Shown here in pieces: positions 1 through 6,619 of a DNA stretch of 48,188 nucleotides. Each line of letters begins with the position of its first letter. Position 1 is the first letter of the stretch. The DNA comes from Desulfovibrionaceae bacterium. Lineage in GTDB: Bacteria > Desulfobacterota > Desulfovibrionia > Desulfovibrionales > Desulfovibrionaceae. The stretch covers positions 1 to 48,188 of the forward strand of contig WRHT01000001.1 of assembly GCA_009783115.1 (NCBI GenBank), read 5' to 3'. The position numbers and the translations under genes are program-made. The notes beneath the pieces were generated by a model that worked only from the letters and a program-made list of their open reading frames with translations, did no database searches and had not been told where the DNA came from.

Positions 1-279
1 ATACCGAATTTTCCACTCCAGAGCCTTCTTGCCGGTAAAGCCCATCGCGACCAGCGTGAAACCGTCGCGTGTGAGGTTGTACATGGGGCGAGGTTTGCCC
101 TGATCATCGGTGTATTCGGCCAGCCGAAAATTCGGCTCGCTAAACTCAGGCGCGCAATCAGAGACAATTCGGCGCACGACATCCACCACATGCGTATGCC
201 GTTTTTCAAAATGTTCAGAGACATTCAGGCTGGAAACAGTGGGACAACCCCTGACAAGGGAAACGAGAGATTGAGACAT
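1..279 (-). CDS. Rha-family phage regulatory protein (partial)
   Basis: The reading frame starts at 279 and runs off the left edge after 93 residues, so only the N-terminal part is visible. The translated sequence carries the typical Rha pattern: a helix-turn-helix-like start (EKRHTHVVDVVRRI) followed by EYTD, GKPRPMYNLTRDGFTL and AMGFTGKKALEWK. Rha proteins are temperate-phage regulators that interfere with growth when a normal host factor is missing, and they behave as antirepressor-like proteins. A strong ribosome-binding site (CTACGGAGG) lies 7 bases before the ATG. The gene has its own structured leader and promoter (330-532). The family call is from recalled consensus; the C-terminal domain cannot be seen. 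Confidence 0.88.
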   Translation of the reverse strand, partial: MSQSLVSLVRGCPTVSSLNVSEHFEKRHTHVVDVVRRIVSDCAPEFSEPNFRLAEYTDDQGKPRPMYNLTRDGFTLVAMGFTGKKALEWKIRY

Positions 280-286
280 GAAAAAA

Positions 287-295
287 CCTCCGTAG
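287..295 (-). promoter_or_regulatory. Ribosome-binding site of rha, target of the leader RNA loop
   Basis: CTACGGAGG reads on the minus strand just before the rha start. Its first eight bases are the exact reverse complement of the hairpin loop at 348-355 in the leader RNA, so translation of rha can be blocked by antisense pairing. Confidence 0.75.
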
Positions 296-329
296 ATCTT
301 GTGAATTGGCATCTGCAAAACGCAAAAAT

Positions 330-403
330 GCCGGGTGTTCACACGGCCTACGGAGCCGCTGCCAGCCTTTAGCTTACGCTTGGACATCTCTGGCACACCC
401 GGC
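330..403 (-). ncRNA. C4-type antisense RNA candidate upstream of rha
   Basis: This is a 74-nt three-way junction on the minus strand. The outer stem is GCCGGGTGT (403-395) with ACACCCGGC (338-330), 9 perfect pairs. Inside are hairpin A (361-394, closed by GCCAG/CTGGC) and hairpin B (344-358, closed by CGGC/GCCG). The loop of hairpin B reads CTCCGTAG (348-355), a perfect 8-base complement of the rha ribosome-binding site. The phage P1/P7 C4 RNA is made from the leader of an antirepressor operon and represses it in this way. A second element of the same length and plan precedes the Bro-N gene (23480-23553). The bases GGCAT at its 3' end can instead pair with ATGCC downstream (308-312), giving an alternative fold. 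Confidence 0.7.
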
Positions 404-416
404 AAATATGGCGCTG

Positions 417-435
417 ATTATACCCGAATTTCGGG
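417..435 (-). promoter_or_regulatory. Promoter -10 box with adjoining palindromic operator for the rha leader
   Basis: A perfect TATAAT (422-417 on the minus strand) lies about 14 bases before the C4-like RNA. Directly upstream of it is CCCGAAATTCGGG (435-423), a palindrome around one central base. A repressor bound there would cover the -10 region. No good -35 box is seen, so this may be a secondary promoter below the one at 504-532. Confidence 0.5.
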
Positions 436-445
436 CAAAGAAAAA

Positions 446-500
446 GGCCAAACTGTCGGGTGGCGTGGCCGCCGTAGGGTGTTGTGAAGCACCGTTAAGG
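446..500 (-). other. Conserved leader element X1 upstream of the rha C4-like RNA
   Basis: On the minus strand this segment contains GGTG, CACC and CTACGGCGGCCACGCC followed by CCCGACAG and a pyrimidine run. The same order of blocks is found at 23373-23445 upstream of the Bro-N gene. Each copy carries a look-alike of its own gene's ribosome-binding site in the sense direction (CTACGG here, CTGCGAG there). It could therefore pair with the antisense loop of the C4-like RNA and free the message. Read on the other strand it would itself be antisense to the site. Confidence 0.45.
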
Positions 501-503
501 CAA

Positions 504-532
504 GGAATAGCAAGGGGCGGGGAGGAAGTCAA
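504..532 (-). promoter_or_regulatory. Candidate promoter for the rha leader transcript
   Basis: TTGACT (532-527) and TATTCC (509-504) are separated by 17 bases on the minus strand and lie immediately upstream of element X1. At the same distance upstream of X1 in the Bro-N leader there is TTGACA. The -10 box is poor. Confidence 0.4.
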
Positions 533-535
533 GAG

Positions 536-1651
536 TTATTCGGTGGGTTCTTTCCCTTTAGCATAGAACCCGATAACCGCCCGAAGTGCCCCGGTGTGCT
601 GGTAAATATCCAGAACTTTGTCCAGCTTGTGCAACGTGGTCGTTTTGTTTTTCTGGTCAAAAGTTTCGAGGACGAGCTTGGCGGGGTTATTAAAACGCAA
701 ACGGCAAATGGGTTTACGGTTATTATCGTCCAGTATGATGCTGCAATAACTCGCGGCGTCGCGGGCGAATATCCTTTCCGGGGCTGCGATGTCACTGATA
801 ATAGCCCGGACAATATAATATCCCTCAACTTCTTGAGGCGTGGTTTCAATACCGTCACCCTGGCGATTTCCCAGAATATATACAGGTTCGGTGCTCCCTT
901 CCACTTGCCCCTGTGCGCCATCTTTCTGGTCTCCGGGCAATTGCATGACACTTCTCAGTCGCGAATTAAGAATGTCATTGATATGGTGCTCAAATGCGGA
1001 TTTTATCCGCGTCCTGAATCCTTCAATGACTTTCTCGGTCAGTCTCCCGTCGTATATTTGAGATGCAAAGTGCCGTATAAAACCTTCGGACGGGGATTCA
1101 ATTTCTTCAGCTACGAGCTTTTTGAGTTGTCCAAGGTATTTGAGTTCCTGGGCGGCATCAAGGGCGGTTTCCAGATCGAAACAGTCATTGCACAGCTTTT
1201 TAATTTCCGGAATCAATGCCTCTTCCACGGCATTAAAATCCAACGTCATGAATGGTTTTTTATCCATGACGTTTTTATGATCTAGGTCGGTGAAAAATTT
1301 ATAGACCACACCGTCTGTCAGAATGGCGATTTTGACAGTCAACAGACTCTGGAAGTATTGCTGTAGTTGAGCCTCCTTTACGCCGTCCAGAACTTCGCCA
1401 ACCTTTTTAGCTTCAATAATAATAACAATATCGCCGCCGCGTTTGATGGCGTAGTCCACTTTGCACGCCTTTTTATTGCCAAAATCGGCTGAATATTCCG
1501 GGATGACAACGCGCGGATCGTTAGGTTCATAGCCAAGAAAACGCATGAAGGGCACTATTAAAGCCATTTTCGTGGCTTCTTCGGTGGTGACGTGGTCTTT
1601 GAAATCGGCAACCCGTTTCGCATGAGCCTTTATGCCATCGGAAAAATCCAT
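536..1651 (-). CDS. Stand-alone HsdR_N-type nuclease-like protein
   Basis: This 371-residue protein has an N-terminal domain like that of type I restriction enzyme R subunits. It shows the PD-(D/E)xK-type core: an Asp in the KVDYAI segment, then IIIEAKK about 13 residues later. No helicase motor follows, so it is not a complete HsdR. The rest is mostly helical and unrecognised. A good ribosome-binding site (CCGGAGG) precedes the start at 1651. It sits between phage structural genes and rha, where temperate phages often keep cargo. A role in excluding other phages or foreign DNA is inferred. Related proteins are often annotated as prophage Lp2 protein 6. Confidence 0.7.
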   Translation of the reverse strand: MDFSDGIKAHAKRVADFKDHVTTEEATKMALIVPFMRFLGYEPNDPRVVIPEYSADFGNKKACKVDYAIKRGGDIVIIIEAKKVGEVLDGVKEAQLQQYFQSLLTVKIAILTDGVVYKFFTDLDHKNVMDKKPFMTLDFNAVEEALIPEIKKLCNDCFDLETALDAAQELKYLGQLKKLVAEEIESPSEGFIRHFASQIYDGRLTEKVIEGFRTRIKSAFEHHINDILNSRLRSVMQLPGDQKDGAQGQVEGSTEPVYILGNRQGDGIETTPQEVEGYYIVRAIISDIAAPERIFARDAASYCSIILDDNNRKPICRLRFNNPAKLVLETFDQKNKTTTLHKLDKVLDIYQHTGALRAVIGFYAKGKEPTE

Positions 1652-1720
1652 GACTGCCTCCGGATTTTGAGGGTGGGGAATCTTCTGTTACCACAAATCC
1701 GGCTACGCGCAAGGTTCAGA

Positions 1721-1750
1721 TTGAATCTGTATATGGAGATTGATTATATT
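1721..1750 (+). promoter_or_regulatory. Promoter for the 1792 gene
   Basis: TTGAAT (1721-1726) and TTATAT (1744-1749) are separated by 17 bases, with TG at 1741-1742 forming an extended -10. It lies about 40 bases before the only plus-strand gene in this part of the phage. Confidence 0.5.
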
Positions 1751-1791
1751 AGGATATGCGGGTATAGTGATATTAAGAGGCAAGAGAAAAT

Positions 1792-2145
1792 ATGACCGAT
1801 ACGCCCTATGTAAAATGTGCCGTACTTCATAAAAATGGCCTGTTTCTTGAGGCCGCGCCGGGATGTGCTGAAGAACTTTGGATATTTCTCGGAAAAAATG
1901 TCGGCTGGGGGAGATTTACAGAACTCCCTTTTCAGCCAGGAACGTTTGGATTATGCGAAGTGCTTCCGGAGCCTTCTCCAGGCCATAATCCAGAGTCCGT
2001 AGTGCAAGGTGTTTTATGGCGTCGGCTGGAAGCGATCGCAGCTGACCAGCAAATCTCAGCTTATCTTGCTGATTTAGAGAGTCATGGGCGCGGATTTTGC
2101 CACAAACTTTTCTATGAGTTTACGGGCTTCCGGATCGGAATTTAA
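1792..2145 (+). CDS. Unknown 117-residue protein, probable cargo gene
   Basis: I do not recognise this protein. It is a soluble-looking product with a WIFLGKNVGWGRF segment and an acidic, helical C-terminal half. It starts after AAGAGGCAAGAGAAAAT, which gives a usable ribosome-binding site, and has its own promoter-like sequence at 1721-1750. It is transcribed against the surrounding phage late genes, as expected for a gene expressed in the lysogen. Its last 72 bases overlap the 3' end of the opposite-strand gene ending at 2074. Such a long tail-to-tail overlap is unusual, and one of the two C-termini may have been altered by a frameshift. Confidence 0.55.
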   Translation: MTDTPYVKCAVLHKNGLFLEAAPGCAEELWIFLGKNVGWGRFTELPFQPGTFGLCEVLPEPSPGHNPESVVQGVLWRRLEAIAADQQISAYLADLESHGRGFCHKLFYEFTGFRIGI

Positions 2146-2517
2146 GGAAAGGACAGCGCAAAGCTCTTCAAGTTCGGCAAACGGCTTTTTCAGCAGAAAA
2201 TGGGTAAGCCAATCAAATTCCGCCTTACTCGTGTACCAGTTGCACAACTCACAACCAAGCGTGTGCAGGGTGCGATTGCTTTCTTCTATCAGATCAAGAG
2301 ATTCAAGGCTGCGGACATGACGCACCACGCTTAATATCAACACCCGCATAATCGCGGGAGCAATCAGTCGGTCATAGAATAAGGGCTTTGATTCCGTATT
2401 TTCCACAGCGCGGGATACGGCCAGGCAGACCTCAATATCTTTTGTGCATGCAACCATAGCTGTCATAGTTTCATGAAAATCACGGGGGAGGTATTTTGTC
2501 AAGACGGCAACCCTCAT
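2074..2517 (-). CDS. Unknown phage protein, 147 residues
   Basis: This protein is not recognised. It is largely alpha-helical with several Cys residues (VACTKDIEVC, LGCELCNW) but no clear metal-binding pattern. Its start overlaps the stop of the upstream gene by 4 bases (ATGA), which indicates translational coupling in a three-gene cluster (2074-3027) at the 3' end of the late operon. The C-terminal part overlaps the convergent gene 1792-2145 by 72 bases. Confidence 0.6.
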   Translation of the reverse strand: MRVAVLTKYLPRDFHETMTAMVACTKDIEVCLAVSRAVENTESKPLFYDRLIAPAIMRVLILSVVRHVRSLESLDLIEESNRTLHTLGCELCNWYTSKAEFDWLTHFLLKKPFAELEELCAVLSLNSDPEARKLIEKFVAKSAPMTL

Positions 2518-2804
2518 CCCTCCCGCTGGTCAAAAAATTTCAGCACCTGGCGCAATTCAGCCATCAGGAAGTGATTTTTATTTCGTTCAACCCACCCCTG
2601 GACCCGGGTATCCAGGGATTGCATCATGCCCTTCTGTTGGTCCTCCGGGATGAAATCGCATTGGCCCACGTTCTTGCGGCCACAGAACCGTTCCAGGATG
2701 AGCCGGGTTTCCAGTTCATCCAGTTCCATGGCCGCGCACATCTCGCGCATCGTGTCTTTGTTGACGTACTTCCCGAGGTAATCCAGGAACCAAAGACGGG
2801 CCAT
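2514..2804 (-). CDS. Unknown phage protein, 96 residues
   Basis: A small charged helical protein of unknown function. It starts 1 base after the stop codon of the gene at 2806-3027 and overlaps the next gene by 4 bases, so it is clearly part of the same translationally coupled cluster. No domain is recognised. Confidence 0.6.
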   Translation of the reverse strand: MARLWFLDYLGKYVNKDTMREMCAAMELDELETRLILERFCGRKNVGQCDFIPEDQQKGMMQSLDTRVQGWVERNKNHFLMAELRQVLKFFDQREG

Positions 2805-2805
2805 G

Positions 2806-3027
2806 TCAGTTGGTAGCCGTCAGCATTGCCTTCCCCGCCCCGGTCAGCATGAACTCTTTGGCGCAACACCCGAAGTCATAGGCGAAAATCAGCCCGCGTT
2901 GCTGTAAATACTGCACAATCTGCATATTGGCGGCGAACTCCGGACTTGGCCCGGACGCCCGCTCCCAGTAAATGCGGTCCCGGTCCACCAGGGTCAGGAC
3001 GCGAACGATTTCAGCCTGGGCGAACAC
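2806..3027 (-). CDS. Unknown small phage protein, 73 residues
   Basis: This protein resembles a small winged-helix fold in its spacing of helices and a final beta-type segment (GCCAKEFMLTGAGKAML), but no family can be named. It lies 2 bases downstream of the tail fibre assembly gene and is tightly packed with the two genes after it. Confidence 0.55.
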   Translation of the reverse strand: MFAQAEIVRVLTLVDRDRIYWERASGPSPEFAANMQIVQYLQQRGLIFAYDFGCCAKEFMLTGAGKAMLTATN

Positions 3028-3029
3028 GG

Positions 3030-3512
3030 TTATGACGCCAGTCCGGACAGTTCAGCCCGGAGCGCGGCGACTTCGGCCTCAATAGCGTCCAGCTTTTCCC
3101 GGTCAAAATCCGTGGCTATGCCGTCCGCAACGGCCCGCAAAGGCCGAATGCTTTCCATATCCAGCGCGAACATCCTGTCCATGATTTCCACCTTTCGCTG
3201 GGCGGCCTGGTCCTCCGGCGTCGGCGGGGGCGGATCCTCCGACCAGCCTTCCGGCAACGGGCCAATGTCTTTGATGGTGTACGGCTCGCCGTTCATATAA
3301 CCTTGCCTGTCGGCGCGTTCCTGTCCGTCATCCTTGCGGTGGTCCTCCACCTGGACCCATTTGCCGTTTTTTTCGCAGGGCCAGAAACCGGGGATAATCT
3401 CCGGCGCATTGCCGCGCAAGGCATTCTCAGGAGGCAAAGAATTTGGATTAGCTTCAAGGCTATGCGTATAGGGGCGCAAGGGATGTAACGTATCAAAATA
3501 ATGATTTTGCAT
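3030..3512 (-). CDS. Tail fibre assembly protein-like
   Basis: The position directly after a tail fibre gene, the length (160 residues) and the layout fit the tail fibre assembly (chaperone) family. The layout is a variable N-terminus, a proline-rich middle with WSEDPPPPTPEDQAAQ, and a C-terminal coiled helix. These proteins help the fibre to fold and are often swapped together with it. The start at 3512 is preferred over the ATG at 3518 because the ribosome-binding site AGGAG then has 7-base spacing. The site overlaps the end of the fibre gene. Confidence 0.7.
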   Translation of the reverse strand: MQNHYFDTLHPLRPYTHSLEANPNSLPPENALRGNAPEIIPGFWPCEKNGKWVQVEDHRKDDGQERADRQGYMNGEPYTIKDIGPLPEGWSEDPPPPTPEDQAAQRKVEIMDRMFALDMESIRPLRAVADGIATDFDREKLDAIEAEVAALRAELSGLAS

Positions 3513-3514
3513 GA

Positions 3515-4603
3515 TCATACTCCTAAAAATATCGCGGGAGTCATACGTTTGTTAAGAGAACGGTTTTCAGTAGATGTTCGAGCCTGATAACTAGCGGCAA
3601 AATAAACATGATGGTGTGTGTATGTGCCAGATGAAGAAGAATATAAAGCGCTAGTGCTTGATGATGTAGTTGTAAATACGCCGCTTGTGGCAACCCCTGC
3701 GCGAGAGGTTAAATTATTTATGCCCCCTGTCAGCTGTTGCATTGCATCTGTTTCTATCACACCAGGGGTAACGCCAGCGCGAAGGAAATACCCTCGGCCA
3801 TCGGTATAAAACATATTTGGAACGTTGATAGTTTGATTAGGTGCAGTTCCAGAAATAGTAATTTCCCAATCAGCTTTATAATTTGCAGATAGCCCGTTAA
3901 GTACCTGGCCCTGTTTTGTAGCAAGTCCATAACGATCGTTATTGCAATAATACCAGCCAAAAGGCAGTTCCGTGTTTCTCCACGGTTTAAAATCTATATC
4001 GCCGGGGTAAACGGCAAATCCCAATGACAATTCTCCTCGTGCATCTATTCGAAATAACTTGCCGTAATCATCCGGCGTTGGCCGAATTCCGAAATTGGCA
4101 ACCAGCCGCTTGCGCATATCGGCTATATCCCCTTGCGCAAGCATCACAATCCCATTTCTGACCAGTATGCGGGCAAATTCAAAATCGGCCACCCCCATTC
4201 GGTTATATTGCAGGGGTGGGACTACAGGATTCGCCGCCGGGGTTCCCTTCAGAATCATCACATCCCCGCGCCGCGCCCGGTAATCCCGCCGCATGATGAC
4301 AGAATCCAAACGGGGCAGGGGGTCAGGATTATCCACCGTCAGCAATAGCTGCTCCTGGGTGAATACCGTGCCGTCAACCACACCCAGGAAAGGGCGGACC
4401 GCGATGTTAAAACCGTTGGTCCAGATAACTGCCCCGTCCCCGTCGGCCCAATCCGGCGCTTGTGGGACTATGCCGTCCAAAAGATAAACCGCGTTCATCT
4501 TGGTCAGCGTGTTGGCGTCGAACATTAAATCCGCAATGCCGTTTTCGTCAGGATAGGATGAAACCGGCAAAATAACCGTATTTCCAAGGGCTGATTCAGA
4601 CAT
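3515..4603 (-). CDS. Tail fibre protein with collar-like C-terminus
   Basis: This 362-residue protein begins with an attachment domain of the type found in phage tail fibres (residues 1-150). The second half has a collar-type domain: FGWYYCNND, then INVPN, DGRGYFLRAG and a final SLNKRMTPAIFLGV. The Ser/Thr-rich stretch with YTHHHVYF near residue 320 resembles the His-containing metal-binding tips of receptor-binding fibres. It probably determines host range. The 3' half is lower in GC than the 5' half, as is usual for exchangeable fibre tips. A GGAGG site precedes the start. Confidence 0.8.
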   Translation of the reverse strand: MSESALGNTVILPVSSYPDENGIADLMFDANTLTKMNAVYLLDGIVPQAPDWADGDGAVIWTNGFNIAVRPFLGVVDGTVFTQEQLLLTVDNPDPLPRLDSVIMRRDYRARRGDVMILKGTPAANPVVPPLQYNRMGVADFEFARILVRNGIVMLAQGDIADMRKRLVANFGIRPTPDDYGKLFRIDARGELSLGFAVYPGDIDFKPWRNTELPFGWYYCNNDRYGLATKQGQVLNGLSANYKADWEITISGTAPNQTINVPNMFYTDGRGYFLRAGVTPGVIETDAMQQLTGGINNLTSRAGVATSGVFTTTSSSTSALYSSSSGTYTHHHVYFAASYQARTSTENRSLNKRMTPAIFLGV

Positions 4604-5729
4604 TTATTATTTCCTCCTCTATCTCGATCATAAATTCATCTTTCATATCGCGCCGGTAGCCAAAAGTGTATTCACGGGAGTAAATATTTTCCCAGAGTTC
4701 TTTAAGTTCCGTGCAAAAAAAGGTGGTCTGCATATTCACAAAATAGCTCTGGCAGAATACTTCCCAGCCAACCGCTATGTTGATCCTGTCCTCGGCCGTT
4801 CCTTCCTTCGGGGTCACTTCAAACGCTTCATCCACCCGGCGGCGCGACAGTTCAATCACGCCCTCGGCTTGCAGAAGCGCGGCATATTGCGTATCCGTAT
4901 AGGCGCGCCGCTTGGTCTTCCCCTTGTGGCGCATGGCATGGACCTCGCCCCCGGCGGATTGATCCACGATGGCGGAAAATTCAATGCCTGTGGCCGGGTC
5001 AGCTTCGCCCAGGACGGAGATGTAGTTAAAATACTTTTCCGAGTCCGTAGCGAATGACAGGCTTTTGATGTTGCCCAAATCGTCGGATAGCCGGTAGGTC
5101 CGCCCCTCCACATCCACGTCTATGCTCAGAGGCCTGTACGCCTTAAAAATCACCTTGCCGGACCGTTCATCCAGGACCGTGCCGAAACCCACGTCATAGG
5201 CTTTCGCGATTTGCTCTATGTAGGATAGCACGTTTTTCGTGTTCTTCACGGAAAGATATATGGATTCCCCAACCTCGTTCTCCGTCTCATTCGCCACCAG
5301 CCAGCCCGGGGGGGAATTGTCGTTGATCAGCCGGGCCATGATGCGGCCGGCCGCGTTCAAGCCCAGCGCCCCCGCGTCCGGGATATATTCCTTGGTATTT
5401 GCGATATACCGCTTGGTCAGGAAGGATTCCGCGCCCTTGCCGCTGATCTCAAGCTCCCGGCTCTCCAGGTCAAACTCCTTTTTCCAGATGCGCCCGACCT
5501 GTAAAGTGTCCGACCGGATGATATACAGGGCCTCCCGGTCCATAATCATATCCATGTCCCGGCTATCCGCCACCGGGCATTTCACCAGGAAGGCGTCCGG
5601 CTTGTGGAAGACGCTGCGCCATTCCAGGGATGAATAATTCAGCCCGCTGGCTCCATTGATGATAGCCCCCAGGCGGTTGAAATTGGGATCCAGGATAAAG
5701 AGCATCGGCGGGGCCGTATCGCGTATCAT
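4596..5729 (-). CDS. Gp37-like siphovirus baseplate/tail protein
   Basis: The 377-residue protein matches the ReqiPepy6 Gp37-like family of siphoviral tail proteins in length, motifs (FILDPNFNRLG, SLEWRSVFHKPDAF, ISGKGAESFL) and position after the distal tail protein. It probably forms part of the tail tip hub that connects the tube to the fibres. It overlaps its neighbours by 4 and 8 bases. Confidence 0.75.
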   Translation of the reverse strand: MIRDTAPPMLFILDPNFNRLGAIINGASGLNYSSLEWRSVFHKPDAFLVKCPVADSRDMDMIMDREALYIIRSDTLQVGRIWKKEFDLESRELEISGKGAESFLTKRYIANTKEYIPDAGALGLNAAGRIMARLINDNSPPGWLVANETENEVGESIYLSVKNTKNVLSYIEQIAKAYDVGFGTVLDERSGKVIFKAYRPLSIDVDVEGRTYRLSDDLGNIKSLSFATDSEKYFNYISVLGEADPATGIEFSAIVDQSAGGEVHAMRHKGKTKRRAYTDTQYAALLQAEGVIELSRRRVDEAFEVTPKEGTAEDRINIAVGWEVFCQSYFVNMQTTFFCTELKELWENIYSREYTFGYRRDMKDEFMIEIEEEIINV

Positions 5730-6619
5730 AACGCCACCGCCTTGGCCCGGAAGGAAATTTCGCAGATGCCGACCTGCGCCCCGGAATCCGCGTTGAAAAA
5801 CAGGATGTTTTCCCCCGGCACCACTTGGATCATGTGACTCTGGAAGGACAAATCCCTTTTGGCGTCCTTGCCGTTCTTCGTGACGGCCACCAAACCGGAT
5901 TGCGTGTTAATATAAATTTCATCACCGGGGAGCATGGTGGTGCGGATCTGGATATGCCGTCCGGTGGTCAGGTTGATTATACTGGGGTTAACCACCATGC
6001 CGTTGGTGCTTATTCGCGCTTCTATGCCATTGGGCGTGGAATTGGGGTTAAAAACCCGGTATTCCTGCGGCTCGCCCAAAATTCCGAAATAGCGGATATT
6101 CACGGCGTCTTCATGATGCCGGTATGCCGTTTCCGTGGTGTAAAAGCGGAAATTCGGCTCCACCCTCGCGCCGATGGCATACCTGTAAGACGTGTCCGAG
6201 TAAAAATAGGGGTCGTCAAAGTACAGGTACAGGACAATCCCGGAGGTATCGTACAAATTGCCCTCGTGTTCCTCCATCTCGTAAGGCTCCTCCAGGACGC
6301 AGGAGGCGTAATAATTTGAGCCGTTAAACAGCAGACGGAGGTTCAGCCGGGTATTGTGCTGAAAAAAATCCACGAAGGCGGCGCGCTGGTTAGCGTCCAG
6401 CCATTCGGTCCTGATTTCCATGCTCCGGTTCATAATCCGGCTGCCCAGCCATAATTCCCCGTCCTGCAAGGCTGATCCGGTGGTTTTCCGGTCAAGTTCG
6501 CCAATGCCCAGGCCCTTGACGCTGTAGACCTTAAACGCCTCGCCTTCGCCCATATTCAGAGTGCGCCCGTCCTGACGGGTGAAAAAGAACTTGGTATCGG
6601 TGATTACGCGCTCAACCAT
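5726..6619 (-). CDS. Distal tail protein (Dit-like)
   Basis: This 297-residue protein lies directly after the tape measure gene. It has the pattern of siphovirus tail component proteins: an N-terminal beta domain with GEGEAFKVYSVKGLG, a middle carbohydrate-module-like part with YLYFDDPYFYSD, and a beta-rich end. Dit forms the ring that joins the tail tube to the tip. The start overlaps the tape measure stop by 8 bases. Confidence 0.75.
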   Translation of the reverse strand: MVERVITDTKFFFTRQDGRTLNMGEGEAFKVYSVKGLGIGELDRKTTGSALQDGELWLGSRIMNRSMEIRTEWLDANQRAAFVDFFQHNTRLNLRLLFNGSNYYASCVLEEPYEMEEHEGNLYDTSGIVLYLYFDDPYFYSDTSYRYAIGARVEPNFRFYTTETAYRHHEDAVNIRYFGILGEPQEYRVFNPNSTPNGIEARISTNGMVVNPSIINLTTGRHIQIRTTMLPGDEIYINTQSGLVAVTKNGKDAKRDLSFQSHMIQVVPGENILFFNADSGAQVGICEISFRAKAVAL

